A stretch of DNA of 64,000 nt from Acanthaster planci. Lineage: Eukaryota > Echinodermata > Asteroidea > Valvatida > Acanthasteridae. Under the pieces are notes generated by a model. It had not been told where the DNA came from. It was given only the letters and a program-made list of their open reading frames with translations, and ran no database searches. A program made the position numbers and the translations under genes. Below, one piece after another: positions 51,801-60,110 of this stretch. Positions within the stretch are counted from its first letter, which is position 1; each line of letters opens with the position of its first letter. Location: the NCBI RefSeq assembly GCF_001949145.1, contig NW_019091386.1:1601986-1665985 (forward strand), read 5' to 3'.

Positions 51801-54800
51801 TGGTGGCTAGCTGGACATGTATTACGGGTGGAGGTACATTTTTATGAATGTTAAAGTGAAACGTTGAACTGTTTGTTTAATTTATTACACATACGTGTAC
51901 AAACGGAGCTTAAAATTGTGGATTCCAAAACAAAGAATTTATCAGCAAAATTTTTCAATAAGTGACTTGTCAACCCACAAATATTGTGTGTTAAGCAAAG
52001 TTAGAGACCTAACAGCGGAAAGCCAAATATGAAATTTTGCAAGTGGCGGATAAACTGTTTTTTTCTATTCATACTGTTTCTGTGCTCTGGAAGGGTTCTG
52101 AGATTAATGGCTCCACAAAATTGGCCTGTGACCTCAACTTCAGTGACTAGTGAAAGGCTGCAGTTGAATGTTATGGCTGTGGCTGGGAATAAGATGCGTG
52201 CCTTTGGGAAACCATTGGCTCGCGACTACAGCCACTTCCAATAGACGTTGTGTTACTCTGAGCCACAGGCAGTAAATTTGGACATGGCCCTAGCCACGAG
52301 CTACAATTTACTTTTTTCTGGACTTTTACGTGGAATTTAGGCTAAAAACATCAAACTCCTAACGCTTCTGAATCTCCCATTTCTGGCCCAAATTTTTCTG
52401 GAGTTCCTACGCAGAGATTGCTTCTAAGCAGATTCACATGTATAAGCTAAGCATAAAATATGCAGAAAACCAGCGAATTGGGTTTTTGTGGGCCGGTTAC
52501 CAATTTCTGCTCGGGAAATACTTCTGCTGCTTGGCAAACAGTCCCCTTATGGGCAACAGTGCCTCTGGCTTTTTCACTGTTTACCTGACGGGCCCTCGTT
52601 CCTTGAGCAGGGCTTCTAGGTCGGCGTAGCGCAGGTCGTTCTTCGTGCCACACAGGATGATGGGAGCGCGCGGGCAGAAGTGGCGAATCTCTGGTAGCCA
52701 AACACGGGTGGTGTTGTGGAGGGAGACGGCATCGGCAACCGAGAAGAGCAAGAGGACAACGTCAGCTCTGCGGGGAGTTTAAAAAAACAAACAGGGAACA
52801 GGTGTGACTTTGGGAACAAACACAGGAGCGGGTGCACAATTAACTTGTGCACTGAAGCACCATCCACAATCTTGCAACATTCAAATATGGCTGGTCTAGT
52901 TGACAGTCCCTTTTACTTTGTTTGATGTCTATAGATTTATAATAGAAAATAAAAATGCTATATTTGCTGTCTTCATGCCAATCAACAAAATCCCCATCCA
53001 TTTCAAAAAGACATGGAAACAACAAAGAATACGAGATCTTCAATTCAGAGGACATTTAAACAAATTAAAAAACAATAACTGAGCTACACTATACATGTGT
53101 AACACATCTCCCATAATCCTACATGTGAAAGTAATACCCACTTTGATAAAAGCTATTTTGACGATGTGGCTTGTATTGCCACCAATTGATGCATCATGGT
53201 GCATAGCCATACCACCTTCTGTTCCTGACGCCCAATCTGACAAAGAATGCCAGACCAAAGAGGCTCTTGCAATATGCTTGATGTCAGTAAAAACCATACT
53301 GTGTATGTACAGTTGATACATTTTCATGCATAAGCAACACCTTTAGGCTATGAAATATTCTATCCGCTCCGAATGGGAACAAATGAGGGCATGTTTTTAA
53401 ATGAAATACGTGTAGACTGTCCTTTGGGATGAACTCACTGCTTAGGCGTGCAAGTTAATGCGCCTTTGATGCGGAGCATGCCGAGTGCGCGCAATGAATT
53501 TATACTGGAATGTACATGGTCTTTGTGCACATGCCAAACACATGCGAGAATCTGGTTGGAAAACTTCGTACCAGTCTGTCTTTTGTCGGCGGATAGGTCA
53601 CTAATCTTTTTAACTGTTTACAGGTTTATGCAATCAGAACAATGCAACCTGCACAGCACTGCTGTGGAATTAGCCACTGTTGTTGGTCAGGCTTGGTTTC
53701 AACCAGCATTTGGGACAAAATATCCACCAAAATCCAACATCTACTTGGACATTCATGATGGAAATGAATTGCGGGGACTAAAGGTACCAAGTCTTTCTGA
53801 TGGAGTATGATGGATTCAGACAGCTGTCAAGAGCACGCAGGCCCACTGCTGCATGTAGGGCTTAAGCTCTTTATGAAAAACCTGTCGCTTTGCTACTGCG
53901 CAGCCATCTTGATTTTGACAGCTTCAGGCAGGTGCCACCAAAAACTGCCATGCCGAACGTGAACAGGAACCGGGTAGAAATTGAACACTTCCACTGAGTC
54001 AACCCAAACTGAACTACGTCCAGTCTGATACCTGTCACAAATATCCTGGGTTCTGTTTGGACAGGATGCGACCTACAGGTTCAATGGTGAGTGTGTAAAA
54101 AAAAAAGCCCAGTTACTGTATCCATTCCTTTTTGCCGGCAACTTACCTAACCCTGGAAAAACAGGAACCTGCAGGGGTCCTCTAGCCAAATGGTCAGTCA
54201 TTAATGGCCAGGAAGCGCGCGGCGAAATTCAGGAAGAGGAATCAATCTAGACCGGTATACACATGTACATGTACCGGGTACATGTACATGAAAGGTTAAT
54301 TGGGGGGGGAACCCTGAGCCCTTGACCTCACTGGACAACAATAAAAGCTGCTTCTACTTGTCAAGTACCCGTACCTGTCGCTCCGACTGCATGTATAGGC
54401 CCAAACTTGGAGGATTTCTGAAGTTTTAACCCCAATTGGTCTAGATTCTCCAAAATCCAGCATACTCATCCAAACACGGTCAATAGCCCTGGGCAGTTTT
54501 CCATTGGAGATGCACAGAAAGACTGAGAACACTGACAATTGTACGGTACATGTGAGTGGAATGCACACCGGTTTTTCCAGCTGCTTTTGTTAAAGATGAA
54601 ATTTGGCACTCTAATGCCAAGGGAGGGGTAAATACTTCATTCAAGTATTTACAAGTGTGCTTACAGCATGCCCTGAATTCTCAAAACACTGTATATGATG
54701 ACTTCAGCATTTAATCACACTAGAGGGAAGTTGGAACTATGACAGTGCACTCCCAAATGACCAATGACATCACAGGAGCTGTGTAGCCATTGCAGGTCCC

Positions 54801-57071
54801 CATTTTTTGGGTCACATCTCTGGAATGTTAAGCTGCTTGACCTCTATACTCTCCCATTAACCCCAACAGTGTCCAATTCTCCAATGTCAAAGTGCCTTTT
54901 CACATGCTCTTGGAATTAGGGTTAATGGTACCAGTAGGACAACTTGTCTAGACAATTCCTTGGGCTGATGAACGGACAGATGGTAACTCCATTTCACCAA
55001 GGCAAAGCCAGCCCCGACAGGAAAGCTGTGCCAAGCACCAATGGCCTTGCCCTGACCTCAATTCCCTCTGCACATACAGGTACCCGCCCTGGTTTATCCA
55101 TCAAGAGGTATCCTCATCTTCCATGTTTAATCAAGTGACAAGATGATTATGAGGGAGGCTTTGAGCATTTCCCTTTATGTTATATACACCTGCCAAAACC
55201 TTTGTCAGTCATCAAAACCTGAACATAAATACCAATACATATGACATAAATGCAGTTGCTGAATCAAGCAGCAGCGTCAATCATACTTACACCAGTGGAA
55301 TAACAGTGGTTTCACACATACTGTACATGCAAGACCAAATTTGGTGTCACAGAAGTGGCAATATTGCTTGGGCGAACTTTTACACAAGGAACATCAGCGG
55401 ATAGCATGAACAAGTATCACGCAAGATCATATAAAGAAAGTCCTGTTGTGACTTGTTTCTGCATTGACGCTAGGTTAAAGAAATTTAATTTATGCATCTG
55501 GGTCAGTAATGAAACGCAAGAGCCAACCAACCTGCCATAGGCAAAGCGCCGGTCCTTCTCGTGGTCGCCAAATGTGTCCCACAGTCGCAGCGACACGCTG
55601 ACTCCATCTATCACCTCCCAAGAGTTCTCCAGCACCTAGAGAGTTAAAAAAAATGATGGAATGAAAACAAAAACACACCCAAACAAAGTCAGAGAGCCGA
55701 GATATAACACATGTTGGGGGGGGGACACAATTCGATTGTAAGTCCAGCACTGCAGCGCCAGACCTGCTAATCTGATCACAGCGGGGCCCCAATGACATAT
55801 GAATGGGCTTGAGCGATGACACAGACGTAAACACATCACGAATTTTGTTGTTGTGACTTTCCCCAGCAAAAACATCTTGTGCCTGTACAGTAGAAAAGGT
55901 ACATGGACAGACTGTATCCTGAACAACTGGTATAAAACAAGCTCAGTTGGTCTGGACAAGTACAAGCTCTGCTGATAGCTCCTGGCTCTGAAGTAATATA
56001 CCATATCCAAGTGTTTACAGTACAGCTACTGGCCAGCCATCTCTGGGTCAAGAGATCTACATGTGAGTGGTGAAAAAAATTAACACTGGCTTTGGTCATT
56101 CTTTCCTTCTCACTAATCCCCGTCATCTCCATTATTTCCCTGTGATGAAAAAGGAAAGCAATGAAATAAAAAGTCCCCAAGTTATTGGTAGTTCATCATG
56201 TTCCCCCTACAGTCATTTGACAGATCTTAATATTACAAGCCAATATCCAAACTGACATTCCTGACACCATTAGACTGGATCATGAGTAACTGTACCGATT
56301 GTAGTACCAATGTTATAGATCATACTGTACATGTACATGTACATACCAATGCTGTACATGCGTATGTCAGATTTTGATTGGTCGTGTAGCTTATCCCGTC
56401 AATCTCACTGACAGTTAAGTTCTTGGCAAGTCTGCACTGGTGTGCCAGAAGTGGTGGATTTGGTCAAATCTCCTCCTGGGAGTAATGCAAATCTTTTCTC
56501 TCAAGCTCTGAGAGAGCAATGAATGTTACAGTGCTTATTATACAATGTAATTTAAGATATCTTACCATAGTTAACCTCAATTTGACCCCATGACCACTCA
56601 TGGTAGTGGTGACACTGACCACTCGTCTTGACCCCATAACCTCCAATGATTTCTGACCTTGTAACCCACATCCAGCTGATGATGAGTGCCTATGACCCCC
56701 CTTAACCCTATGACCTCTGACCCCATGATCCATTACTTAGTAGTGATGATACATCAATGGCCCTGACCCTATAGTGACCTCCTACGACCTTTGATCCTCC
56801 AATGTGATTCTTGGTGATTATGATATACCGGTATCACCTGGCTCAACCAATCCAACCTCCCATGACTTCTAAACCCAGGACCTAGACCCACCTCTTGGCA
56901 GCGGTGATACTGATCAATGGCCCAGACAGAAGGCTTGTGAGTCTGGAAGAGCTGAGCCCGGGTCATGGCCCGCTTGGTCGCCCGGGCAACGATCAGGCGC
57001 GTCTTGCCCGTGGAGCTGTCTCCTACCACTACGCACTTGACCAGTTCCTGACGGGGAAGCTCGTTGTCCAT
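45605..57071 (-). CDS. RHOBTB: RhoBTB: Rho-related BTB-domain protein, complete coding region (9 exons)
   Basis: The coding exons on the minus strand are 57071-56892, 55635-55532, 52767-52585, 51147-50940, 49788-49621, 49130-48296, 47629-47511, 46635-46390 and 45847-45605. Together they give 2,286 nt and 761 residues, with every junction GT/AG and phase-consistent. Domain order: Rho-like GTPase domain (about 10-215), proline-rich linker (226-255), first BTB domain in two halves (about 256-301 and 468-533) around a Ser/Pro/Gln/His-rich insert, second BTB (about 552-656), and a C-terminal region ending in a basic tail without a CaaX box. This is the RHOBTB1/2 architecture (human RHOBTB2 is about 727 residues); RHOBTB3 is less likely because the GTPase domain is Rho-like. 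By family knowledge RhoBTB proteins bind CUL3 through BTB1 and act as ubiquitin-ligase adaptors and atypical GTPases. The start codon lies in ACCATGG and aligns with the family N-terminus. Confidence 0.95.
45848..46389 (-). other. RhoBTB intron 8
   Basis: 542 bp of AT-rich sequence. No feature seen. Confidence 0.85.
46390..46635 (-). CDS. RHOBTB: RhoBTB coding exon 8 (residues 600-681): BTB2 core
   Basis: The acceptor is CACGTACAG|GTC and the donor TGCAAG|GTATGA (phase 0). The exon encodes [17 protein letters not shown] (610-626) and [19 protein letters not shown] (637-655). The block [12 protein letters not shown] matches LCLPHLVALTEQ in vertebrate RhoBTB. The exon is markedly GC-rich, unlike the flanking introns. 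Confidence 0.95.
46711..46885 (+). repeat. Direct repeats at 75-bp spacing in RhoBTB intron 7
   Basis: The TCACTGGYTGT core recurs with starts near 46717, 46792 and 46867, exactly 75 bp apart. The first two copies continue into a GTRGTAGAC segment and a diverged ACCTCACT block. It looks like an old tandem repeat of about 2.5 copies. Confidence 0.6.
47235..47326 (+). repeat. 14-bp exact direct repeat at 78-bp spacing
   Basis: GTCAGGGAACCACT occurs at 47235-47248 and 47313-47326, each followed by a diverged TTAAGTAACC/TTACTTAGTAA-type stretch. It is probably a decayed tandem duplication. Confidence 0.55.
47511..47629 (-). CDS. RHOBTB: RhoBTB coding exon 7 (residues 560-599): start of BTB2
   Basis: The acceptor is CTGCCCAG|AT and the donor CAAGAG|GTGAGT (phase 0). 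The exon encodes [20 protein letters not shown] (560-579) followed by [15 protein letters not shown]. This is the beta-strand and HxxLL segment of the second BTB domain and aligns with vertebrate DVTFILDDGTISAHKPLL. Confidence 0.95.
47630..48295 (-). other. RhoBTB intron 6
   Basis: 666 bp. No feature seen. Confidence 0.85.
48296..49130 (-). CDS. RHOBTB: RhoBTB coding exon 6 (residues 282-560): BTB1 with long low-complexity insert
   Basis: This is an unusually large 835-nt exon. The acceptor is TTCCAAG|GTG and the donor CTCTCAG|GTATTC (phase 1). It continues BTB1 ([15 protein letters not shown], 287-301), then carries a Ser/Gln/His/Pro-rich and acidic insert (about 302-440), then resumes with [20 protein letters not shown] (454-473) and [15 protein letters not shown] (483-497), the second half of BTB1. 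It ends with helices leading to BTB2. An insert at this position is a known feature of RhoBTB1/2. The conserved anchors on each side (SIxxxxAEDP, FRAVLxxLY) fix the register, while the insert itself does not resemble the vertebrate one. Confidence 0.95.
49131..49620 (-). other. RhoBTB intron 5
   Basis: 490 bp. No feature seen. Confidence 0.85.
49621..49788 (-). CDS. RHOBTB: RhoBTB coding exon 5 (residues 226-281): proline-rich linker and start of BTB1
   Basis: The acceptor is CCTCCTCAG|GTT and the donor CATAAG|GTAACC (phase 0). The first 25 or so residues are proline-rich ([18 protein letters not shown]), matching the linker VQRPLLQAPFLPP of vertebrate RhoBTB1/2. From about residue 256 the first BTB begins: [15 protein letters not shown] (259-273), then YIHAHK (276-281), the conserved 'hAHK' strand of BTB folds. 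Confidence 0.95.
49789..50939 (-). other. RhoBTB intron 4
   Basis: 1,151 bp. It contains a 334-bp segment bounded by 24-bp inverted repeats (49828-50161). Confidence 0.85.
49828..50161. mobile_element. 334-bp segment with 24-bp terminal inverted repeats, in RhoBTB intron 4
   Basis: The left arm (49828-49851) and right arm (50138-50161) match as inverted repeats at 22 of 24 positions, including a perfect 15-bp block TCTCTGTGGCAACCT. The interior has no ORF of note. It is consistent with a non-autonomous DNA transposon (MITE). No clear target duplication is visible. Confidence 0.45.
50940..51147 (-). CDS. RHOBTB: RhoBTB coding exon 4 (residues 156-225): end of the GTPase domain
   Basis: The acceptor is TGCTTGCAG|C and the donor AAGAAG|GTAAAT (phase 0). 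The exon encodes [13 protein letters not shown] (180-192), in which the SSA segment corresponds to the G5 (SAK-type) motif. It then encodes the C-terminal helix [20 protein letters not shown] (199-218), a near match to the vertebrate RhoBTB sequence at the same place. A one-nucleotide phase carry completes Ser156. Confidence 0.95.
51148..52584 (-). other. RhoBTB intron 3
   Basis: 1,437 bp of AT-rich sequence with no recognisable feature beyond short TACATGTA words near 51220. Confidence 0.85.
52585..52767 (-). CDS. RHOBTB: RhoBTB coding exon 3 (residues 95-156): G4 motif
   Basis: The acceptor is CCCCGCAG|A and the donor GTCAG|GTAAAC (phase 2). The residues include [12 protein letters not shown] (96-107) and [14 protein letters not shown] (120-133), followed by the guanine-specificity motif TKND at 136-139 and LRYADLEA (140-147), a RhoBTB hallmark. 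The TKND motif is the canonical Rho form. As I recall it, human RHOBTB2 has a degenerate CQLD there. Confidence 0.95.
52768..55531 (-). other. RhoBTB intron 2
   Basis: 2,764 bp. It contains a 29-bp TACATG-type palindrome at 54262-54290. No exon-like ORF was recognised. Confidence 0.85.
54262..54290. repeat. 29-bp palindrome built from TACATG units
   Basis: CATGTACATGTACC and its exact reverse complement flank a single G. This is one of the longest perfect examples of the palindromic word family found across the window. Confidence 0.8.
55532..55635 (-). CDS. RHOBTB: RhoBTB coding exon 2 (residues 61-95): switch II
   Basis: The acceptor is TCTCTAG|GTG and the donor AG|GTTGGT (phase 2). The exon encodes the strongly conserved RhoBTB block [18 protein letters not shown] (78-95). 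Asp84 occupies the position of Ras Gln61 and Phe82 replaces the alanine of DTAGQ, both as in vertebrate RhoBTB1/2. This predicts little or no intrinsic GTP hydrolysis (inference from family knowledge). Confidence 0.95.
55636..56891 (-). other. RhoBTB intron 1 (between coding exons 1 and 2)
   Basis: 1,256 bp. It holds a dense array of TGACC/TGACCCC words (about 56580-56890) and TACATGTA words near 56320. Confidence 0.85.
56580..56890 (+). repeat. Degenerate TGACC array in RhoBTB intron 1
   Basis: About a dozen same-orientation copies of TGACC(C/T)-type words (TGACCCC, TGACCTT, TGACCTC) occur with irregular spacing, mixed with CCAT/AACCCAT words. The unit resembles the nuclear-receptor half-site AGGTCA read in reverse, but a decayed minisatellite is the simpler explanation. 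Confidence 0.6.
56892..57071 (-). CDS. RHOBTB: RhoBTB coding exon 1 (residues 1-60): P-loop and switch I
   Basis: This exon encodes the start of the GTPase domain. The P-loop GDSSTGKT lies at residues 17-24. The residue equivalent to Ras Gly12 is Ser19, and a non-glycine there is typical of RhoBTB. The switch I segment PSVWAIDQY (47-55) matches the RhoBTB signature PTVWAIDQY, with Ser48 at the position of the Mg-coordinating Thr35 of Ras. The donor is GAG|GTGGGT, phase 0. The exon is preceded on the minus strand by a pyrimidine-rich acceptor (CTCCTGCAG) at 57113, so about 41 nt of 5'UTR lie on the same exon. The ATG has context ACCATGG. Confidence 0.95.
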
Positions 57072-57073
57072 GG

Positions 57074-57109
57074 TTAGGCGGGGCCGGCATCTATAGGGTT
57101 CCACTGCAT
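57074..57109 (-). promoter_or_regulatory. Short uORF in the RhoBTB 5'UTR
   Basis: On the start-codon exon, an upstream ATG (57109-57107, context GGCCATGC) opens an 11-codon ORF reading [11 protein letters not shown]. Its TAA stop (57076-57074) ends two bases before the RhoBTB ATG, in a different frame. Such an arrangement is a plausible translational control element (inference). Confidence 0.6.
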
Positions 57110-57579
57110 GGCCTGCAGGAGAAAAATGGAAATTCCAATATAGAATGTAATTCAGCCCAAGTACATGTACGTGTACTGCCAATGATAGAGCTGATGTTAA
57201 TATGCAAGGAGAACGAAGTATCTGCTCAGCAGGAAAAAACCTTGGCTACCTGCCAAAATGTGCTACAATGCATACTGCCTGTGGCTGAAACTCAGCTTGA
57301 TTTTATTTAGCATAAATTCAACTGCTTAGCAATGTTGTACCCCTGCATATGACATCGTTCATACATGATGAATGACGATAGCCATCCTTACCACCATACT
57401 TGAAGCTACATGTAGCCGAGAAGTCACTGTGGAAAATGAAATCAGGATACCTTTTTGCTCCAAACCCAAGCTGAATGTTACATATATGTGTCTGGCTTTA
57501 CATGGGAAAATAAGTCTGACCTGATGACTCTATTTAATTTGTGATTGAAACTTTCCAATAAGAAAGATCCCTCTTGCTA

Positions 57580-57890
57580 TGCCGCGAGGAAAATTGCTTG
57601 TGCAACAACGAGCAACTTTCACAAGGTCTGACACGTACGCATGCTTTCCCCCAAGACAGCAATAAATCGACAGTTTGAAAAAACAGAAAAGGAAAAAATG
57701 TGGCTTGGAGGCCAGACAGATGACCTGACAATTTGCACAAGTTCCGGGGGCGACATGCCGTACGATTTCAGTACAACCCGATCCAGAGTTAGCGATCGGG
57801 GCACATTCTTGTAACAGGCAGAGCTGCTTTGGTATCACGTTTTCTTGTGCTCGCACAATATCTAGTGTCACCGATCATTTGGGTGAGTGA
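57580..57890. promoter_or_regulatory. Modest CpG-rich patch upstream of RhoBTB
   Basis: About 16 CpGs occur in 360 bp, above the surrounding level. On the plus strand a donor-like TTTGG|GTGAGTGA follows (about 57879). It may be a promoter-proximal or bidirectional start region. Evidence is weak. Confidence 0.2.
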
Positions 57891-59589
57891 AAAGAAATCC
57901 AATTTAGATTGGGATATATTGGTATGCGTGTGTAATTTGATGGCGCCCTAAAAGTGTTCTATACTGGTGCATAACAGAAAGGTTTGAGTACAACGTGTTC
58001 TCCAAGTTCTAAATTTGAAACTTGGTAGTGATCGATACCTTGATGTTAAGATCCATGTGCAATGTACATGTATATCAATGTTGTGCAAGTACATGTAATT
58101 CGTGATACCGGTACAATACCGGTGCATGGTTTGGTAGATTACCACGTCAGGAGACATTTCTTGATCAGTACAAAGTTGTGCGATTGCCAATCACCTAATA
58201 GCCACTCTCACTCTCAATGCATCCAGAACTATGACAAGCAACAACAGTGTCATTAATACTTGTAAGATGCAAGTTTGAGCTTCGGGTTATCAACCAATCT
58301 TTTCCCTGACACCTCACATCAAAACATTAGGTGGATTAGATATTTCTCTCAACTACAGTATGTAGCTGGGTCCTGGGGACCACATCTCCACAAAGCCCAG
58401 ACTGTACATGCATCATGTCTTGAATATCAACTACAGACATCAAAGACACTCGAGAGGCAGCCATATCAAGTGACAGTACAGCAGGCTGCTTGCTTAACAC
58501 ATTCTCTAAGTAACCCTACAGGCAACGTGCCATATTCACCCTTTTCAAAGACCCAAGCCGAACATGCAGGCAAATTAATACCAATGTACCGTACTACTGG
58601 TACATTGTACATGTAGATGAGTCTCTAGACAAATTACGTCAGCTTGTTATCCACCTGTAACATTCTCAAATACATTAAGGTACCGGTAGTTCTAGAAGCC
58701 TGTGCAAATTTGTCCAAAAGTCTTTATACTTGCCCCGGGCTGGTCAAAATGGAGACATGTTCAAAATCGAATATTCTCAGCAACAACCACAATGAAAACT
58801 TGTGTAAGTCCATGTACGGCACTTTTTTTTCCCTTGGTACTGTCAGTGGGACCAAAGCCTACAGTGTATGTGAAATTTCCCCTTTGCAGCATCATTTCAA
58901 CAGCAACAAGACACGTTGCCACCGTTTATTTAGACATACACTGTACATGTACTGGGTACATGTACATGTACCCGTACCGGTATCAGTGAAACTATACTGG
59001 AATGTTGACAGGTGGTGCTAAAGACCCTGCAGACGGGTGCATGTACAAGTGTGGTAATTGAATGTCATAAATTGTTACTGTGCAGAAATTACTAACATGA
59101 AGACACTATACAGGTTTGTACTAATTCTGACGAAAATTGGTAGCTGTCTTGTTCTGCTTGCAAACCAGTGCATACCAACCTTGCTGGTCTCTGTCTAGAC
59201 CTGGGAACAAAAACAGATCCAAGCAGTTCAGGCTGTGCAGACCAGATCTAAGCCGAGTCCACACAAGGTTTTCTCCATTTTGGAAGAAGAGCTTTAGAAG
59301 GATTTTGAAGTGAGGGTTACTGATGGAAAAGTGGAGGGGAACAGTCAAAGAAACTATCCACAAAAGTCCAGCCTCAAAGCATGTTCATGGTTTCGGGGGG
59401 AGGGGGGAAAAGAATTTTTGCATGGAACTGCTCTGCCCCTAACTGGATCTCTTATGACTGGTTGCACATTAATGCTATCTATGGTCCCCCTGAAGTCTAG
59501 GAACCATACATACTGGTACATATACTGTACTGGTACCGGTACTATGCTGACCAACACCGCCCCCAAAGAATTCACTATTTGGATCAAAC

Positions 59590-59626
59590 ACCAAAAAAAA
59601 AAAAAAGAGAAAGAAAGAAAAAAAAT
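59590..59626 (+). repeat. A-rich polypurine tract (AAAG type)
   Basis: An A14 run followed by GAGAAAGAAAGAAAAAAAA. Confidence 0.8.
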
Positions 59627-59689
59627 GATTTAGCATGAGTTCATACGGAAACATATATACAAATACATGTATCTAACCTACCATGCCAA

Positions 59690-60110
59690 TGAACGCAGTG
59701 ATTAATTAATCAACATCCTTACTGTCATGTCTGCTATGCCAAACCGGATTAAACATGTCAACCAGCTGGAAGTCCACAATACATCATCGAACCTGCATTA
59801 GCACATCAGCAAGGCAGTGTTTCTCTTGTACACATTTTCTGTTCATCAGTCGTACGACGATTTATATAATTACAATGAAACTTCACACCGGATGGTGACA
59901 TCAAACGGGAAATCCATGTAAATCACGTCATTAACTTAATTCATCAAAATGCTTGTGCCTGTTTATGTGGAGCCTGGATGTTTGTGAACCCTGGGTGCCA
60001 TAGCTTCAATAAGACTCTGGGTCTGAGTGAAATAAATATTTTGTATCTGGGAATGCGCCGCGCAACCCAGAATGTGATTAATCCCACACGATTCATGCAT
60101 TCTGGCTAAC
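59690..60110. promoter_or_regulatory. Candidate enhancer patch with homeodomain/Otx-like cores
   Basis: This is complex, repeat-poor sequence upstream of RhoBTB with GATTAATTAATC (59700 region), GGATTA (59746-59751), a CGTCATTAACTTAATTCATC segment near 59927 and TAATCC (60079-60084). TAATCC is the Otx/bicoid-type core. Motifs this short can occur by chance. Confidence 0.2.
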
